Source of the DNA: Erysipelotrichaceae bacterium
GTDB lineage: Bacteria; Bacillota_I; Bacilli_A; ML615J-28; CAG-313
DNA: 64,000 bases
Reading direction: 5' to 3'
Assembly (NCBI GenBank): GCA_015059015.1
Contig: SVBG01000010.1
Span: 1-64,000, forward strand
The position numbers were made by a program, and so were the translations under genes. The notes below the pieces were generated by a model. The model saw nothing but the letters and a program-made list of their open reading frames with translations, did not search any database and had not been told where the DNA came from. Positions 8,420-17,073 of the stretch are shown here, in pieces (the stretch's first letter is position 1; the number at the start of each line of letters is the position of its first letter).

Positions 8420-11400
8420 ATGAAAAAAAGTTTGTTTATTTTTGCGTTTTTATTTTTGTGTTTTATATCTTCATGTAAAGAAAGTAGTATTAAAATTGTT
8501 AATATGGAAGAAAAAAATGGTGAATATTATTTAACTGTTGATAAAATTGTAAATTTTATTACGATTACTGATTATGTTGAAACTAGTCAAACATATATAA
8601 TAGAAACTATTCCAAATGATTTAAAAATTATTGCTTCATCAATTTATCTTGAAGATGGTGAAAATATTATTATAATCAAGCAAGATGATAAAGAGTTTAT
8701 TTTGCATTTCTTTAAAGAGTATGATGTAACTGTTGAACTAGTTGATAAAAATAATAATTGTTTATATCAATTTGAAACATTAATTAATACATCGCTTAGC
8801 TATGATGAAATTATTTCAAATATTTCTATTCCTGAAGGATATGAGTGGGATGGAAGTGTAATTTATAATGATGAAGTAAAATATATTGATGAAATAACTG
8901 TTTTATTATCAGTTAAATTAACTGTTATATTTAAACCAATAAATTACAAAATTACAATTAATGATAATTTAGGTTTTAATAATGAATATATACTTGATGT
9001 AGAAACTGGTAAAATACTTGAATTTAATATTCCTAATGTAGAAGGATATAAATTTTTAGGTGTTTATGCAAATGATACTTTAATAGAAGAAGGTTCAGTT
9101 TATTCACCGAAGATGGGAACAAAATTTACTATTTACTATGAACCATTATCATTTAAAATAACATACTTGTATAATAATGAAGAAAAAGTAGTAGATGTTT
9201 TATATGATGGTGTAATTGAAAAATTTATTCCAGATAAAAAAGGATATGCTTTTGTTTATTGGGAATTAAATAAAGAAGAGTTTAGTGATATTGTATATAA
9301 TTATACAAATGATATAATTTTAACTGCAAAGTTTGAACCATTATCATTTAAAATAACATACTTATATAATAATGAAGAAAAAGTAGTAGATGTTTTATAT
9401 GATGGTGTAATTGAAGAATTTATTCCAGATAAAAAAGGATATACTTTTGTTTATTGGGAATTAAATAAAGAAGAGTTTAGTGATATAGTATATAATTATA
9501 CAAATGACATTACTTTAAATGGTATTTTTAAACCAAATATTTACAAAATTACATATCAAAATATAGATACACCGTATTCTTATGAAGTTTCATATGGTAG
9601 TGAGTTTATTTTACCTATTCCTGAAAAAGAAGGATTTGAATTTTTAGGGTGGTATTTAGGTGATGCTAAGATTGAAAATGGTAAATATAATTATGATTAT
9701 GATATTGTATTAAAGGCGAAATGGAAAGATCTTGGTGTAAAACTTAATTTAGAAACTTTTGGTGGTTATGTTGATGAAGAAGCATTAATTGAAAGTGATG
9801 GTACTATTATATTACCGATTCCTGAAAAAGAAGAATTTACATTTATCGGTTGGTATTATGATATTAATTATCAAAATAAGGCTTCAGTTGTATTAAGTAG
9901 TGAATATAATAATGAAGTTTTATATGCTAAATATTATCATAATGATGATTATTATGTTGATAGTTTTGTTATATCTAAATTTAATGAACATATTTCAACA
10001 TATGATGTATTAACAATGTTTGATTCATCTCAAACAGGATTTACTAGTAAATACTGGCATAAAATTGGTGTTTCTTTCAGTGGTAATAATTATTATGTAA
10101 GTGGAATAGCAAAAAATGGTGAAGCTTTAAGTAGTCTTAATAGTTATGATTTTGTCATATTAGCTTATTCATCATATGGTTTATATAGTCAATTTGAAAA
10201 AATGGAGATTAATATTGGAACTAAAGTTTTATTTAGTGCTGATCCTAGTACTATCGAAGAGAATGATGTTAATTTGTTAGTAAGTTTTATTAATAGTGAC
10301 ACATCTGAATATTATGATGAAATTTCAGATTATTTGGATTCTGTTTATAGTAAATATAATGAAATAGAACAAAATATTACACTGATAAACAATTATAATA
10401 ATATTCCAATTATTTGGGAATCATCACATAATGATATTATTTCTTGTACTGGTGTATTTAGAAAGCCAGTTTCTAATGTTTCTATAACTTTAACTGCATA
10501 TGTAAATAATGAAAAAATATATGAATTTACTGTTACTGCAAAAGGCGATGGTAAGAGTAATGCTCTTGCAACGGGTTATATTTATACACCATATAATACA
10601 ATAACACAAAATGCAATGAATGTTTTAGATATAATTTATTGTGCATTCTTAGATATTGATGCTAATGGTGATTTTACTAATGAATCTAGGATGATAAGTA
10701 ATATTAATAATTATATTAAACCACTTGCGAAAAATTCAGGTACTAAGATTGTTATTTCTGTTAATCAAAGTGCAAGTGGTGCATTTGCGAGCGTTGCTGC
10801 GAGTCCTACTTTAAGAGAAAAACTTGCTACTAATATTTTAAACTTTGTGGAAAAATTAGAAATTGATGGTATAGACATTGACTGGGAAACTCCAACATCA
10901 AGTGAGGCAACAACATTTACTCTACTTATGGAAGCAATTTATAATAAGATGAAAGCTAAAAATCCTGAATATTTAGTTACAGCGGCCATTGGTGGAGGTA
11001 AATGGCAACCACCTAAGTATGACTTAACTAATTCTAAAGCTTATTTAGATTATGTTAATTTAATGACATATTCAATGGCTACAGGTAACGGTTATTATCA
11101 AAATGCTTTATATAAATCAACAAAAGGAGCAACTCTAACTAGTTGTACAATTGTTGAAAGTGTTGATATTTTTAATGGCTATGGAATTGAAAATGCTAAA
11201 ATTTTAGTTGGTATTCCATTCTACTTAACTGTTCAAACAGAAAGTGGTGGACCAGGATCAAAAACTGGTAGTGGAAAGTCTAAATGGTATAATTTACTTG
11301 ATACTACATATGCATTATCTGATACAATGAAAGAATATTTTGATGAGGAATGTGGTGTTCCGTATCGATATGATTCTGTTAATAAGATTTTTATATCTTA

Positions 11401-11536
11401 TGAAAATGAAAAAAGCATCAAACGTAAGTGTGAATATATTAACGCAAATGGACTTGCAGGAATTATGTACTGGCAATATGGACAAGATGTTGATGATTAT
11501 TTAAGTAATGCGATTGGTAAATATATTAACGCTTAA
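8420..11536 (+). CDS. GH18 lipoprotein 1 with InlB-type repeats
   Basis: This 1038-aa lipoprotein has a signal peptide M-K-K-S-L-F-I...I-S-S-C. Residues ~170-515 hold about five InlB/Listeria-Bacteroides (Flg_new) beta-grasp repeats with the G-[YF]-x-F-x-G-W-Y pattern; two of them are a 65-aa near-identical tandem copy. A beta-sandwich-like linker follows. Residues ~715-1035 form a GH18 TIM barrel with the D-G-I-D-I-D-W-E active-site motif at 816-823 (catalytic Glu 823), a Y-V-N-L-M-T-Y strand and a terminal G-I-M-Y-W-Q-Y-G strand. It probably cleaves beta-1,4-GlcNAc-containing glycans at the cell surface. Promoter (TATACT about 8393) and AAGGAAG precede the ATG. The W-E-T-P after the motif differs from the W-E-Y-P of the three later GH18 genes. 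Confidence 0.85.
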   Translation: MKKSLFIFAFLFLCFISSCKESSIKIVNMEEKNGEYYLTVDKIVNFITITDYVETSQTYIIETIPNDLKIIASSIYLEDGENIIIIKQDDKEFILHFFKEYDVTVELVDKNNNCLYQFETLINTSLSYDEIISNISIPEGYEWDGSVIYNDEVKYIDEITVLLSVKLTVIFKPINYKITINDNLGFNNEYILDVETGKILEFNIPNVEGYKFLGVYANDTLIEEGSVYSPKMGTKFTIYYEPLSFKITYLYNNEEKVVDVLYDGVIEKFIPDKKGYAFVYWELNKEEFSDIVYNYTNDIILTAKFEPLSFKITYLYNNEEKVVDVLYDGVIEEFIPDKKGYTFVYWELNKEEFSDIVYNYTNDITLNGIFKPNIYKITYQNIDTPYSYEVSYGSEFILPIPEKEGFEFLGWYLGDAKIENGKYNYDYDIVLKAKWKDLGVKLNLETFGGYVDEEALIESDGTIILPIPEKEEFTFIGWYYDINYQNKASVVLSSEYNNEVLYAKYYHNDDYYVDSFVISKFNEHISTYDVLTMFDSSQTGFTSKYWHKIGVSFSGNNYYVSGIAKNGEALSSLNSYDFVILAYSSYGLYSQFEKMEINIGTKVLFSADPSTIEENDVNLLVSFINSDTSEYYDEISDYLDSVYSKYNEIEQNITLINNYNNIPIIWESSHNDIISCTGVFRKPVSNVSITLTAYVNNEKIYEFTVTAKGDGKSNALATGYIYTPYNTITQNAMNVLDIIYCAFLDIDANGDFTNESRMISNINNYIKPLAKNSGTKIVISVNQSASGAFASVAASPTLREKLATNILNFVEKLEIDGIDIDWETPTSSEATTFTLLMEAIYNKMKAKNPEYLVTAAIGGGKWQPPKYDLTNSKAYLDYVNLMTYSMATGNGYYQNALYKSTKGATLTSCTIVESVDIFNGYGIENAKILVGIPFYLTVQTESGGPGSKTGSGKSKWYNLLDTTYALSDTMKEYFDEECGVPYRYDSVNKIFISYENEKSIKRKCEYINANGLAGIMYWQYGQDVDDYLSNAIGKYINA
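9143..9532 (+). repeat. 195-bp tandem repeat coding two InlB-type domains
   Basis: The block starting CCATTATCATTTAAAATAAC at 9143 recurs at 9338 with only scattered substitutions. This gives two consecutive 65-aa repeats in GH18 lipoprotein 1 and marks a recent duplication. Confidence 0.85.
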
Positions 11537-11558
11537 TAGGAAGATATTGATAAACAAA

Positions 11559-11586
11559 AAAGAACTTGTTATTTTACAAGTTCTTT
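11559..11586. terminator. Bidirectional terminator between convergent genes
   Basis: AAAGAACTTGT (11559-11569) pairs with ACAAGTTCTTT (11576-11586). An A run on the left and T run on the right let it serve both the GH18 gene and the minus-strand small gene. Confidence 0.75.
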
Positions 11587-11873
11587 TAATTTTCGTCTAT
11601 TGCATCTTTAGAACCAATTGGTTTATCGGTACCAACTTCTTGTTCGTCTTGATTTTGATTAATAGATGAAATATTTTCAATTTTAATTTGTTTTGATGTA
11701 AGTAGAAGTAGATAGTAAATTATTTTATCAACATCAGTATCTGCTACTTCAAATACATAAGATACATCACTATTGAAACTTTTATAAATAATGTTGTAAT
11801 TTATTAAAAAGTTATCTATAGTTTCAATATAATTAAAATTAAATGTAATTTTTAATCTAATAGTTTCATTCAT
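11586..11873 (-). CDS. Hypothetical 95-aa protein
   Basis: I do not recognise this protein. It is a small, soluble alpha/beta protein with N-terminal beta strands (R-L-K-I-T-F-N-F) and a helix around residue 50-60. The acidic, polar C-terminal tail (about 25 residues) is probably disordered. On the minus strand TATAAT lies about 30 bp upstream and AAAGGA 10 bp upstream of the ATG, so it is likely a real gene. It stands alone between convergent and divergent neighbours. Confidence 0.6.
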   Translation of the reverse strand: MNETIRLKITFNFNYIETIDNFLINYNIIYKSFNSDVSYVFEVADTDVDKIIYYLLLLTSKQIKIENISSINQNQDEQEVGTDKPIGSKDAIDEN

Positions 11874-12006
11874 TTTTATATAATTCCTTTATTTTCTAAA
11901 TTATACTAGAAAATTATTTAAATGTCCACAAATTAAACAAGTATATTGAAAAAAAACAAACTTTGTAGTATAATAAATATAGAATTAAAATATGAGGTAA
12001 TTTTTT

Positions 12007-12681
12007 ATGAAAATATTTTATTTAGATTGCGGTGGAAGAACTAGATTTACTAGTAAACTTGTAAATCATTTATTAAAACATGATTATGATATTATTTTTT
12101 TAGCTGATGCTGTTGATATTGTTGATGATGTGAAAAAAAGTTTAGGTAGTTATCACTTAAATAAGACTAATTATCAATATGGAATTAATGTTTTATCAAA
12201 AGAGAAATTCAAAATTACTGATTTTCCACTTAAGTCTAATCATAAAGAAGTTGATAAAAAATATACAATGGATAAGTATAAAGAAAGACTTATATTGGTT
12301 GATTATTTAGATAAAAAGTTTATTGTTGCAAAAGCACCTAAACGAAAACCTTATAAACAAATATTTATTGTTAATTTAATTAAACTTGCAAAAACATTAA
12401 ATCCTGATTTAATAATTGGTAATTTTTGTACAGGCTATCTTGAAGATGCACTAGATGATAATAGTTTTAAATTTACTACAGGGTATATTGCTTTTGCATC
12501 TTTAGAAAATGCTGGATATAGTGATCCATTAAAAGGAAAAAATGAATATACATATGAATCAGAACGTGGAGATAGAGAGCGAATTGATCATGTGTTTACA
12601 AGAATTGATTTAATAGAAGCTAAATATATAGATATGCTGTATTATGGATACGACCATAAAGCAATTAAAGTAAAATTATAA
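12007..12681 (+). CDS. Divergent endonuclease/exonuclease/phosphatase (EEP) superfamily protein
   Basis: This 224-aa cytoplasmic protein has the C-terminal signature of the EEP (exonuclease III/DNase I-like) fold: E-R-I-D-H-V-F near residue 195 and a final Y-D-H-K-A-I strand, corresponding to the family R-x-D-[HY]-[IV] and S-D-H-x-P. The central G-D-F-N motif is replaced by G-N-F-C (about residue 138), and the usual N-terminal N-x-R/E metal motif is not evident, so nuclease activity is uncertain. It shares an operon with the HD hydrolase 16 bp downstream. The TATAAT promoter is near 11970 and GAGGT precedes the start. Confidence 0.6.
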   Translation: MKIFYLDCGGRTRFTSKLVNHLLKHDYDIIFLADAVDIVDDVKKSLGSYHLNKTNYQYGINVLSKEKFKITDFPLKSNHKEVDKKYTMDKYKERLILVDYLDKKFIVAKAPKRKPYKQIFIVNLIKLAKTLNPDLIIGNFCTGYLEDALDDNSFKFTTGYIAFASLENAGYSDPLKGKNEYTYESERGDRERIDHVFTRIDLIEAKYIDMLYYGYDHKAIKVKL

Positions 12682-12697
12682 GAAAGAGAGAATTATA

Positions 12698-13720
12698 ATG
12701 CGCGTTTTAATGCCTTCACCAGAACTTAAAATATTTGGTTTTAGAGAATGTGATATTAATAATTTACAAAAAATTTTATCATCTGAATTGTTAAAAGATT
12801 TTATTGAGTTAGAAACAATTGAAGGACAATTATTTGATTTAGGTAGTTTTATTTCATTTGTTATTTCAAATAGTGAATTTAGAAAAGTGTTTTTAAAAGC
12901 ATGTTATATGCAACTTGATGGCTTTCCTAATTGTATTTTAAATAACATGCCACTTTTACCTAATGAATTTAGTTTTAAACTTAATTTATTTTTATTACTA
13001 ATTGATTCACTTGATAAAAATAATAATATTAATCCTTTATATTTACAATTTTTAGAAATGGATAAAAGAGCATATCACAAAACAAATACTTTAGTAGATG
13101 CTTTTTTTGAAATGTGTAGATTAAATTTATTTTCTTTAGTAAGTGTACTCAATTTATTTGCAGAAAGTAATTTATTAGAACGCTCTGGTTGGGTAGAAAC
13201 TTTTGTTCCTACTAATCATAAAGAAAGTATCGCAGAACATATGTATGTGATGTATACCATGGCTAATATTTATCTACCTAATAAATTAGATGAACAAGGA
13301 TATGATAAACAACAAATTCTAACAATGATTATGATTCATGATTTAGCTGAAATATTAACTGGTGATATTCCTCATCCAAATAAAACAGATGAAGATGAAA
13401 TAAAAGAAGATTTAATTGCTAAAGCATTATGGTGTAATTTACTTTATAATGAATCTCCTGTTGCAAAAATAGTTTATGATGCTTGGATTTCTTGGAGTTT
13501 AGATATAGATATTAATGCTCATATAGCTCATGATTTTGATGCTATTCAGTTAAATTATCAATTCTTTACATATGCGTGCACGTATCCTGATACATATAGT
13601 GATGAAAATATTTTAAGGTGGACTAGACGTAGACCGAAGACTGAAATTGGTATGAAAATATATAAGCAAATAATTTTAGATAATCCTAAATTTGAAAAAA
13701 GAATTAATATAATTAAATAA
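12698..13720 (+). CDS. HD-domain hydrolase (YfbR/HDDC2 5'-deoxynucleotidase-like)
   Basis: This 340-aa protein carries an HD metal-dependent phosphohydrolase domain at ~140-330. The motifs are E-S-I-A-E-H (first His), H-D-L-A-E (HD pair plus Glu), G-D-I-P-H-P and a later H-D-F-D-A-I-Q, as in YfbR/HDDC2 deoxynucleoside-5'-monophosphatases. The N-terminal ~135 residues are unrecognised. It lies in an operon with the EEP-like protein upstream and LMW-PTP downstream, which suggests a phosphate-ester housekeeping set. The substrate is inferred from the family only. Confidence 0.75.
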   Translation: MRVLMPSPELKIFGFRECDINNLQKILSSELLKDFIELETIEGQLFDLGSFISFVISNSEFRKVFLKACYMQLDGFPNCILNNMPLLPNEFSFKLNLFLLLIDSLDKNNNINPLYLQFLEMDKRAYHKTNTLVDAFFEMCRLNLFSLVSVLNLFAESNLLERSGWVETFVPTNHKESIAEHMYVMYTMANIYLPNKLDEQGYDKQQILTMIMIHDLAEILTGDIPHPNKTDEDEIKEDLIAKALWCNLLYNESPVAKIVYDAWISWSLDIDINAHIAHDFDAIQLNYQFFTYACTYPDTYSDENILRWTRRRPKTEIGMKIYKQIILDNPKFEKRINIIK

Positions 13721-13752
13721 TAAAAAGTTAAATAGAAAGAATATAAATTATA

Positions 13753-14217
13753 ATGATAAAAGTATTATTTGTATGTCATGGAAATATTTGCAGAAGTCCA
13801 ATGGCAGAATTTATAATGAAAGATAAAGTAAAAAAATTATCGATTGAAAATTTATTTTACATTGATAGTAGAGCAACATCAAAAGAAGAAATCGGAAATA
13901 ATATTTATCCTAGTGCTTTAAAAACACTTAAAAATCATGGGATTTTTGGCGCAAGTCATTCTGCAAAGCAAATAACAATGGAAGATTATAATTATTTTGA
14001 TTATATCTTTGTAATGGAACAAGCTAATATTAGAATGCTTAAATATGTTTTAAAAAATTGTAATTTAGCTAAAGTTTCTTTAATTGGTGAATTCATTGAA
14101 GAAGGATTATGGATAGAAGATCCTTGGTATACAGATAATTTTGAAATTGTATTTGAACAATTAAATAAGGCTATTGATATTTTTATCAATCAATTAAGAA
14201 TAGAGGAGAAAATATGA
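13753..14217 (+). CDS. Low-molecular-weight protein-tyrosine phosphatase
   Basis: This 154-aa protein has the canonical P-loop C-H-G-N-I-C-R-S at residues 8-15 (Cys8 nucleophile, Arg14) and the general-acid loop D-P-W-Y at ~123-126. It dephosphorylates phosphotyrosine proteins. A natural partner would be the BY-kinase encoded at 24315-25046, although a PHP-type phosphatase sits closer to that gene. Its stop overlaps the start of GH18 lipoprotein 2 by 4 bp (ATGA), so expression is coupled. Confidence 0.88.
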   Translation: MIKVLFVCHGNICRSPMAEFIMKDKVKKLSIENLFYIDSRATSKEEIGNNIYPSALKTLKNHGIFGASHSAKQITMEDYNYFDYIFVMEQANIRMLKYVLKNCNLAKVSLIGEFIEEGLWIEDPWYTDNFEIVFEQLNKAIDIFINQLRIEEKI

Positions 14218-16967
14218 AAAAAACATTACTTATAATTTTTGTATTGTGCATTGCATGTTTTATGACAAGTTGTAAAAAAACTTATACAGTAACATTTAAA
14301 GATGGTGACACTGTATTAAAAACAGAGGAAGTAAAAAAAGGTGATAGTGCGATTGGTTTAACTCCAGAAAAAGAGGGTTATACATTTACTGGATGGGATA
14401 AATCATTTGCTAGTGTAACTAGTGATTTAACTGTTAATGCACAGTTTACTATTAATACATATACAGTAACATTTAAAGATGGTGATACTGTATTAAAAAC
14501 AGAAACAGTTAACTATGGATCTGCTGCAGTTGGGTTAACTCCAAATAAAGAGGGTTATACATTTACTGGTTGGGATAAATCATTTGACAATATAAAAAGT
14601 GATTTAGTTGTAAATGCTAATTTTACAGTTAATGCTTATACAGTAACGTTTAAAGATGGTGATACAGTATTAAAAATAGAAACTGTTAATTATGGAGAAA
14701 GTGCTATTGGTTTAACTCCAGAGAAAGTTGGATATACATTTATTGGTTGGGATAAAGAGTTTGACAATGTAACAAGTGATTTAGTAGTAAATGCAAAGTT
14801 TGAAGTTATTACTTTTAACGTTGTTATTTATGATCAAGAATCAATTTATCAATCAGTAACTGTAAATTATGGCGATACTTTACAAGATTTAAGTTTTTCT
14901 AAAGAAAATTGTTTTTTTGGTGGATTATTCACTGATTATGGTTATACTTATGAATATGATGTTAGTAAAGAGATTTTTGATGATTTAGTTCTATATGTAA
15001 AATTTTCAAAGATTTTTAATCTAACTTTATTTGTTGAAGATGAAGTGATTAATGTTACTGTACTAGAAAATACAATTGTTGATGATTTAGAAGTAAAAGA
15101 ACTTCCTGAGAAAAAATTTGTTGGTTGGTATTACGATCAAGAATATAAGCAATTTGCATCGATTAAAACAGTAATAGATTCTGATATGACGCTTTATGCA
15201 AAATATATTGCTCAAGTATATACAGTTACATTTGAAACAAATGGCGGAAATACTCTTAAAAGTGTGCAATTTAGTTCTGGAACTATTCCAAGTGAACCGA
15301 TGTATAATCCAAGTAAATTAGGATATGAATTTGCATATTGGAGTTTAGATGCTGAAGGAAAAAAAGTATATAACTTTACTGAAATTATTAAAAATAGTTT
15401 TACTCTTTACGCAAATTACGTAGAGACTGATTATTATGGATTATTAGATAGTATTGTCCCTGATGTAATAGATCAAGATATTGAATTACCAACAAGACGT
15501 GATTATTTCGAATATAATTGGGAGATTAGTGATACAAGTTTATTAAGTTATAGTGGAATATATAATCCAGATTTAGTTGATAAAGAAATTTCTATATCTT
15601 TAACAATAAATGTAATTGGAAGTGAAGAAAGTCTAATGTTTGAAAAAAATATAACAATTAAAAAATATGAATTAAAAGAACTTATTACTGGTGATATTGT
15701 GATGGGATATACATCATCATGGTATTATAGTGGTTATAGCGAAGAAGTGTTAAATACTGTTGACGTTTTATATATTAGTTTTGCGTATGTTAATGAAGAT
15801 GGTACATTGAATATTAATGGTATAAAAACACTATTAAGTGAAACAGTTGCTGCTGGGCATAAAAAAGGTATTCGTGTTTGTTTAAGTATTCAAGGCTATG
15901 GAGAAGATACTAAGAACTTTAGTGATTGTGCTGCAAGTTCAACCTTAAGAGTGAAACTTGCTAAATCTATGGTTGATGCAGTTGTAGAATATCGATTAGA
16001 TGGTATTGATATTGACTGGGAATATCCTGGATCATATAGTGGTAGAAGTTTGGCAGAAGATAGAACTAATTATACACTTTTAATTAAAGAAATTAGAAAA
16101 CAATTAGATGCTGTTAATCCTGAACATTTATTAACAGCGGCAATTCCTGCTGGTCCTTGGGGACATGAACGTTATGAATTAAATAAATTAGTTCAATATT
16201 TTGATTACATCAATATGATGAGTTACGATTTACAAAGTTCATCTGCAGGGACTCATCACGCAGCATTATATCCATCTAGTGGAGTTACATCAGGATGCTC
16301 AATTTCTGAAACAGTTGAAGTTTGGTCAAGTAAGGGTGTGCCACTTGAAAAGATGTGTTTAGGTATCGCCTTTTATGGTAAAGATATTAAAACTAAAACA
16401 TCAAATAACAATGGACTAGGTCAAAGTGCTATTACTGGAGGATATTATAAAAATAGCGCATTTACTGCTGCATGTACTAATTATATTGATTTAATCGGAA
16501 CGACTGTAAAATATAATTTTGATTATACTGCATGTGCACCATATATGTTTAATACTGAAAAAAGAATGTTTTACACTTACGAAAATGAATTATCAATCAT
16601 TTATAAATGTGAATATGCTAAAACAACGGGCTTAGGTGGAGTAATGATTTGGGAAATTGGTGAAGATAATACAAATACATTAATTACTGCTGTTGCACAA
16701 GGAATGGGAAGAAAACTTTCTGAAAAGCCCTATATTATTGGCGGTAATGAAACATTTAAAGTTGGTGATGAAATAGATATTAAAGCTATAAAAGAAGCAA
16801 GTGATACATTATTAAGTGAAAACTTAATTTACACAATTAGTGATAATACTGTTGCAACACTAAGTGGGACTAAAGTTTCATTTGTAAATACTGGCACAGT
16901 AACTATTACTGCATTAAATCAAGAAACAGGTTTTGTTTATGGAACATTAACAATTAATGTTGAATGA
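14214..16967 (+). CDS. GH18 lipoprotein 2 with InlB-type repeats and C-terminal Big_2-like domain
   Basis: This 917-aa lipoprotein has a signal peptide ending M-T-S-C. Residues ~22-205 are three nearly identical InlB-type repeats (T-V-T-F-K-D-G-D ... G-Y-T-F-x-G-W-D), followed by three more divergent ones to ~400. Residues ~410-490 are a beta-sandwich linker. Residues ~495-830 form a GH18 barrel with D-G-I-D-I-D-W-E at 596-603 (catalytic Glu603), Y-I-N-M-M-S-Y-D and G-V-M-I-W-E-I. The last ~75 residues look like a Big_2-type Ig fold. It likely cleaves surface or extracellular GlcNAc glycans. It overlaps the LMW-PTP gene by 4 bp behind GAGGAG, and a terminator follows. Confidence 0.87.
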   Translation: MKKTLLIIFVLCIACFMTSCKKTYTVTFKDGDTVLKTEEVKKGDSAIGLTPEKEGYTFTGWDKSFASVTSDLTVNAQFTINTYTVTFKDGDTVLKTETVNYGSAAVGLTPNKEGYTFTGWDKSFDNIKSDLVVNANFTVNAYTVTFKDGDTVLKIETVNYGESAIGLTPEKVGYTFIGWDKEFDNVTSDLVVNAKFEVITFNVVIYDQESIYQSVTVNYGDTLQDLSFSKENCFFGGLFTDYGYTYEYDVSKEIFDDLVLYVKFSKIFNLTLFVEDEVINVTVLENTIVDDLEVKELPEKKFVGWYYDQEYKQFASIKTVIDSDMTLYAKYIAQVYTVTFETNGGNTLKSVQFSSGTIPSEPMYNPSKLGYEFAYWSLDAEGKKVYNFTEIIKNSFTLYANYVETDYYGLLDSIVPDVIDQDIELPTRRDYFEYNWEISDTSLLSYSGIYNPDLVDKEISISLTINVIGSEESLMFEKNITIKKYELKELITGDIVMGYTSSWYYSGYSEEVLNTVDVLYISFAYVNEDGTLNINGIKTLLSETVAAGHKKGIRVCLSIQGYGEDTKNFSDCAASSTLRVKLAKSMVDAVVEYRLDGIDIDWEYPGSYSGRSLAEDRTNYTLLIKEIRKQLDAVNPEHLLTAAIPAGPWGHERYELNKLVQYFDYINMMSYDLQSSSAGTHHAALYPSSGVTSGCSISETVEVWSSKGVPLEKMCLGIAFYGKDIKTKTSNNNGLGQSAITGGYYKNSAFTAACTNYIDLIGTTVKYNFDYTACAPYMFNTEKRMFYTYENELSIIYKCEYAKTTGLGGVMIWEIGEDNTNTLITAVAQGMGRKLSEKPYIIGGNETFKVGDEIDIKAIKEASDTLLSENLIYTISDNTVATLSGTKVSFVNTGTVTITALNQETGFVYGTLTINVE

Positions 16968-16973
16968 TTATTA

Positions 16974-17003
16974 AAGTAATTCCATATTTTGGGATTACTT
17001 TTT
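16974..17003 (+). terminator. Rho-independent terminator
   Basis: AAGTAATTCC pairs with GGGATTACTT (one wobble) across a short T-rich loop, with five T after it. It closes the 12007-16967 operon. Confidence 0.75.
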
Positions 17004-17073
17004 CTTATAATAACGCAATTTTTATTGAATTTATAATAAATTTTGATATAATATATGTAGAAATGAGGTTAGA